Shown here piece by piece: positions 62,367-64,000 of a stretch of DNA of 64,000 nucleotides. Source of the stretch: Roseiarcus sp963749715 (lineage in GTDB: Bacteria > Pseudomonadota > Alphaproteobacteria > Rhizobiales > Beijerinckiaceae); assembly GCA_963749715.1 (NCBI GenBank), contig CAVVNR010000012.1, forward strand, positions 257,135 to 321,134. Direction: 5' to 3'. A program made the position numbers and the translations under genes. The notes below the pieces were generated by a model. It did no database searches and was not told the DNA's origin. It worked only from the letters and a program-made list of their open reading frames with translations. Each line of letters starts with the position of its first letter. Positions within the stretch are counted from its first letter, which is position 1.

Positions 62367-62630
62367 CCGGAACGCGGGTCGCCATCAACCAGTTCGCCAG
62401 CCTCGACGCCGTTCAGGCCTGGCGCGCATCTGCAGATTACCAGGCCGCACGGAAGATCGGCGACAAATATGCGAAATTCCGCACCTTCGCCATCGAGGGC
62501 GTCCCTCAATAGAACATGTCACCCCCGCGAGCGACCGTCCCTTATGTCGCCCCGCGAAAAGCGGGGTCCAGTTTGCAGCCGCAGACGCCAATGCTGATGA
62601 AAGGGAAATATGCAAGTGTCACCGTAATAC
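62367..62630 (+). repeat. direct repeat unit 2, with a DUF1330 gene tail (pseudogene fragment)
   Basis: Starts at cggaacgcgggtcgccatc and repeats the last 48 codons of the DUF1330 gene (FASLDAVQAWRASADYQAAR ... IEGVPQ, stop) plus the following 115 bp. It lacks a start and signal peptide. The 32 bp between the units contain atgcgccggcggga, also found in the IS110 fragment just downstream, so the duplication arose around an IS110 end. Confidence 0.8.
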
Positions 62631-62631
62631 T

Positions 62632-62902
62632 GTTGCGCCTCACATAGGGCTTCACATGCGCCGGCGGGATCAGCCTGACCTCGAAGCCGAGCGCCATCAA
62701 TTGTCGCGCTCAATGATGCGCCGACGAGCACGCCTCCATCGCCACGAGGCAACGCGGAAGACTTGAGCAGCGCCCGCCGCTTCACCGGACGCGCGACAAC
62801 CATCTCGCCCTTGGCGTCGGCGGCGTGAACCTGAAACACATTCTTCGCCAGATCGAGCCCGACGCGCGTGACAGACGACCAATCGGTGATAAACTTTCCC
62901 AT
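62632..62902 (-). pseudogene. IS110-family transposase, N-terminal fragment
   Basis: From ATG 62902: KFITDWSSVTRVGLDLAKNV, FQVHAADAKGEMVVARPVKR, the DEDD-domain start of IS110. After LLK the reading changes frame, continuing PRCLVAMEACSSAHH, a TGA in place of the usual tryptophan, then QLMALGFEVRLIPPAHVKPY, and breaks off at the duplication at 62631. At least one frameshift, one nonsense codon and a large 3' deletion mark it as dead. Confidence 0.8.
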
Positions 62903-62989
62903 GGACGGCTTCCCTTCAGATGGGGTTCATGACAACGACCATCTTGGCACACTGATGCCGTTCGGGCGCCGTCCACCCCATCACCGTAA
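62852..62989 (-). repeat. IS110 5'-end fragment, copy 2 of a 138-bp direct repeat
   Basis: Near-identical to 61012-61149; includes the first codons and upstream region of the IS110 fragment. Confidence 0.7.
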
Positions 62990-63107
62990 CCGTCGCGTAA
63001 CCGCCTACGGCTTAGCGTGCCAAAGGGGGGCTGGCGCGGCAAAGCCGCGCCCTTGACAGGACGCGCGGCTCGGAAAACGAGCTTGGCCGCGCGGTCAATT
63101 CAGCAAG

Positions 63108-63341
63108 TCAGCGGAAGTGGAAAAAGTCCTGAAGAAACTTGAAGAGTTCGCGAGCGGATTTCTCGTCTAGTTGTATGGATTGGCTCTTCTTGTAGGGCAT
63201 CTCGCGCGCAGCGCGGCCATAGCTGTCGATTTGCATAAATCTCCGCCCGTCCCTTTCGAAGGTCGTATACGTGGCCCCGATAGCATCGTGGATGGAGTTC
63301 CGATCCATCCTCTTTTCTTCAAAAGACTTGATCAGCGCCAT
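63108..63341 (-). CDS. small conserved-looking hypothetical protein
   Basis: A 77-residue soluble protein: ALIKSFEEKRMDRNSIHDAI, ATYTTFERDGRRFMQIDSYG, RAAREMPYKKSQSIQLDEKS, ending in an amphipathic helix ELFKFLQDFF. The compact alpha/beta pattern and GRRFMQIDSYG resemble short Hyphomicrobiales proteins of unknown function, some of them misnamed as formyltransferases in databases. No neighbour suggests a role. Confidence 0.6.
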   Translation of the reverse strand: MALIKSFEEKRMDRNSIHDAIGATYTTFERDGRRFMQIDSYGRAAREMPYKKSQSIQLDEKSARELFKFLQDFFHFR

Positions 63342-63417
63342 TGCTACCCCCCTCGACGCGCCCGTCGTCGATTTATTGCGTCAGAGCCCGCAGGGGACAG
63401 GTCCCCGAGCTAACCTC

Positions 63418-63711
63418 TCATGCGCGCTTCCGACGTCGCGCGACTCCGGTGCTCGCTCTCGCAGGAGTCGGTTTGGCCGCTCGCGTTGTCTGGTCGCGTC
63501 GCCCCGCCAACAACCCGGCGATCGAGATGTCCTCGTCGATCGCGTCCCAGTGCAATCCGAAGCGGCCGATCTCGACCGCCTCGCGCTGCTTCTTGCTCGC
63601 GGTGAGGAGGCGCGGGAACCAAGCATAGGGGACGCCGATCGTGCGGCCATCCGACAGTTCGACCCACATCAAGTCTTCGTCGAACCTAACCGCTTTGGCC
63701 GAAATATCCAT
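63418..63711 (-). CDS. DUF2442 domain protein
   Basis: A 97-residue protein with MDISAKAVRFDEDLMWVELS, DGRTIGVPYAWFPRLLTASK and GLHWDAIDEDISIAGLLAGR, the full DUF2442 pattern, and a basic tail. ATG 63711 lies inside the preceding DUF4160 gene (26-bp overlap) with AAAAGG upstream. Such DUF4160-DUF2442 pairs occur in many bacteria and resemble toxin-antitoxin modules in layout, without proof of that role. Confidence 0.85.
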   Translation of the reverse strand: MDISAKAVRFDEDLMWVELSDGRTIGVPYAWFPRLLTASKKQREAVEIGRFGLHWDAIDEDISIAGLLAGRRDQTTRAAKPTPARASTGVARRRKRA

Positions 63712-63937
63712 GCCAGGCCTTTTCAATTCGAGTCCGCTCCTCGCGCACCAGTTTGATGAGCGCGTTCAACTCTGCAGCATTAAATCCGAAGCTGTCGGCG
63801 ACGGCAACTTCGGCCGAGAGCCAGAACTTTGCTTCGTCAGCACCTCGGCGCAGGTGAACGTGCGGAGGCTCACGTGGATCGCCCTCGTTCGAAAAGAAGA
63901 AGAACCGGTAGCCGCTGTGACGATAGACTGTCGGCAC
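63686..63937 (-). CDS. DUF4160 domain protein
   Basis: About 83 residues: PTVYRHSGYRFFFFSNEGDP, REPPHVHLRRGADEAKFWLS and FNAAELNALIKLVREERTRI with a final HGYFGQ, the DUF4160 family. The EPPHVH histidines and the small size recall metal-dependent mini-domains, but no activity is known. GTG 63937 begins the conserved part; the frame is open to ATG 63955. It overlaps the DUF2442 gene downstream. Confidence 0.83.
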   Translation of the reverse strand: MPTVYRHSGYRFFFFSNEGDPREPPHVHLRRGADEAKFWLSAEVAVADSFGFNAAELNALIKLVREERTRIEKAWHGYFGQSG

Positions 63938-64000
63938 GGCGGCTGAGCCCCTCATCCGGCGCTGCGCACCACCTTCTCCCGCAAGCGGTCGAAGGGTTTG

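Noticed and set aside
1..64000. CRISPR arrays, rRNA genes and prophage structural genes
   Set aside because: No regularly spaced repeats, no rRNA-like sequence and no phage structural proteins were seen.

Overview
The window is GC-rich, gene-dense chromosomal DNA from an alphaproteobacterium, most probably a member of the Hyphomicrobiales (Rhizobiales). The clues are the SigK/RskA-type ECF system with a fasciclin target, NMT1-type ABC uptake genes, a DAACLPTKK-like mature OMP start, PEP-CTERM-like sorting, and AtzE/AtzG/AtzH (HpxYXZ-like) genes beside a BMP nucleoside-type ABC transporter. I cannot name the genus from sequence alone.

Layout. 0.1-3.3 kb: a lipoprotein, a NodT-family outer-membrane efflux lipoprotein and a small-domain methyltransferase. 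3.4-9.4 kb: an NMT1-type nucleobase ABC transporter (permease and ATPase, then a separated binding protein) and an 8-oxoguanine-deaminase-like amidohydrolase, interrupted by a plus-strand methyltransferase/cytochrome c pair. 9.7-18.7 kb: cytochrome c, a DUF4239 membrane protein, a methyltransferase plus glycosyltransferase, two divergent paralogous MFS exporters flanking a broken universal-stress-protein remnant, a flavodoxin-fold quinone reductase, an outer-membrane barrel. 18.9-22.8 kb: ECF sigma/anti-sigma pair, fasciclin protein, di-haem cytochrome b and a sulfite-oxidase-fold molybdoprotein broken by five frame changes. 23.7-28.3 kb: recO, moeA (frameshifted), moaC, a frameshifted glycosyltransferase, a second DUF4239 gene. 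29-36.9 kb: NCS2 permease with a biuret-hydrolase-like cysteine hydrolase, an alpha/beta hydrolase, an EmrAB-type pump. 37-41.8 kb: Na/Pi cotransporter coupled to a frameshifted type II P-type ATPase.

41.9-44.1 kb is a mobile scar: the 3' end of a group II intron (maturase C-terminus plus domain V) cut off by an intact IS1182-family element. 44.2-52.9 kb holds PPK2, an SDR, a decayed DUF559 endonuclease gene, PCD/PhhB, a third DUF4239 gene, a Tat-exported amidohydrolase with SDR and hydroxyacyl-CoA-dehydrogenase-like genes, and a PEP-CTERM-like secreted protein. 53.0-60.6 kb is the most coherent unit: a seven-gene, almost gapless operon (ABC ATPase, two permeases, BMP binding protein, AtzG, AtzE, AtzH homologues) divergent from a LysR regulator. 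60.6-64 kb is rearranged: IS110 fragments, a 264-bp direct duplication carrying the tail of a DUF1330 gene, and small DUF2442/DUF4160 genes.

Theme. Three separated loci point to scavenging nitrogen from purines and related ureido compounds: uptake plus 8-oxoguanine deamination (3.4-9.4 kb), NCS2 permease plus biuret-like amide hydrolysis (29.3-31.6 kb), and BMP-type nucleoside/base uptake plus carboxybiuret/oxalurate-like amide hydrolysis (53-59.5 kb). A second theme is the number of otherwise normal genes broken by single-base indels (moeA, a molybdoprotein, a P-type ATPase, a glycosyltransferase, a DUF4239 gene), which could be real decay or assembly error.
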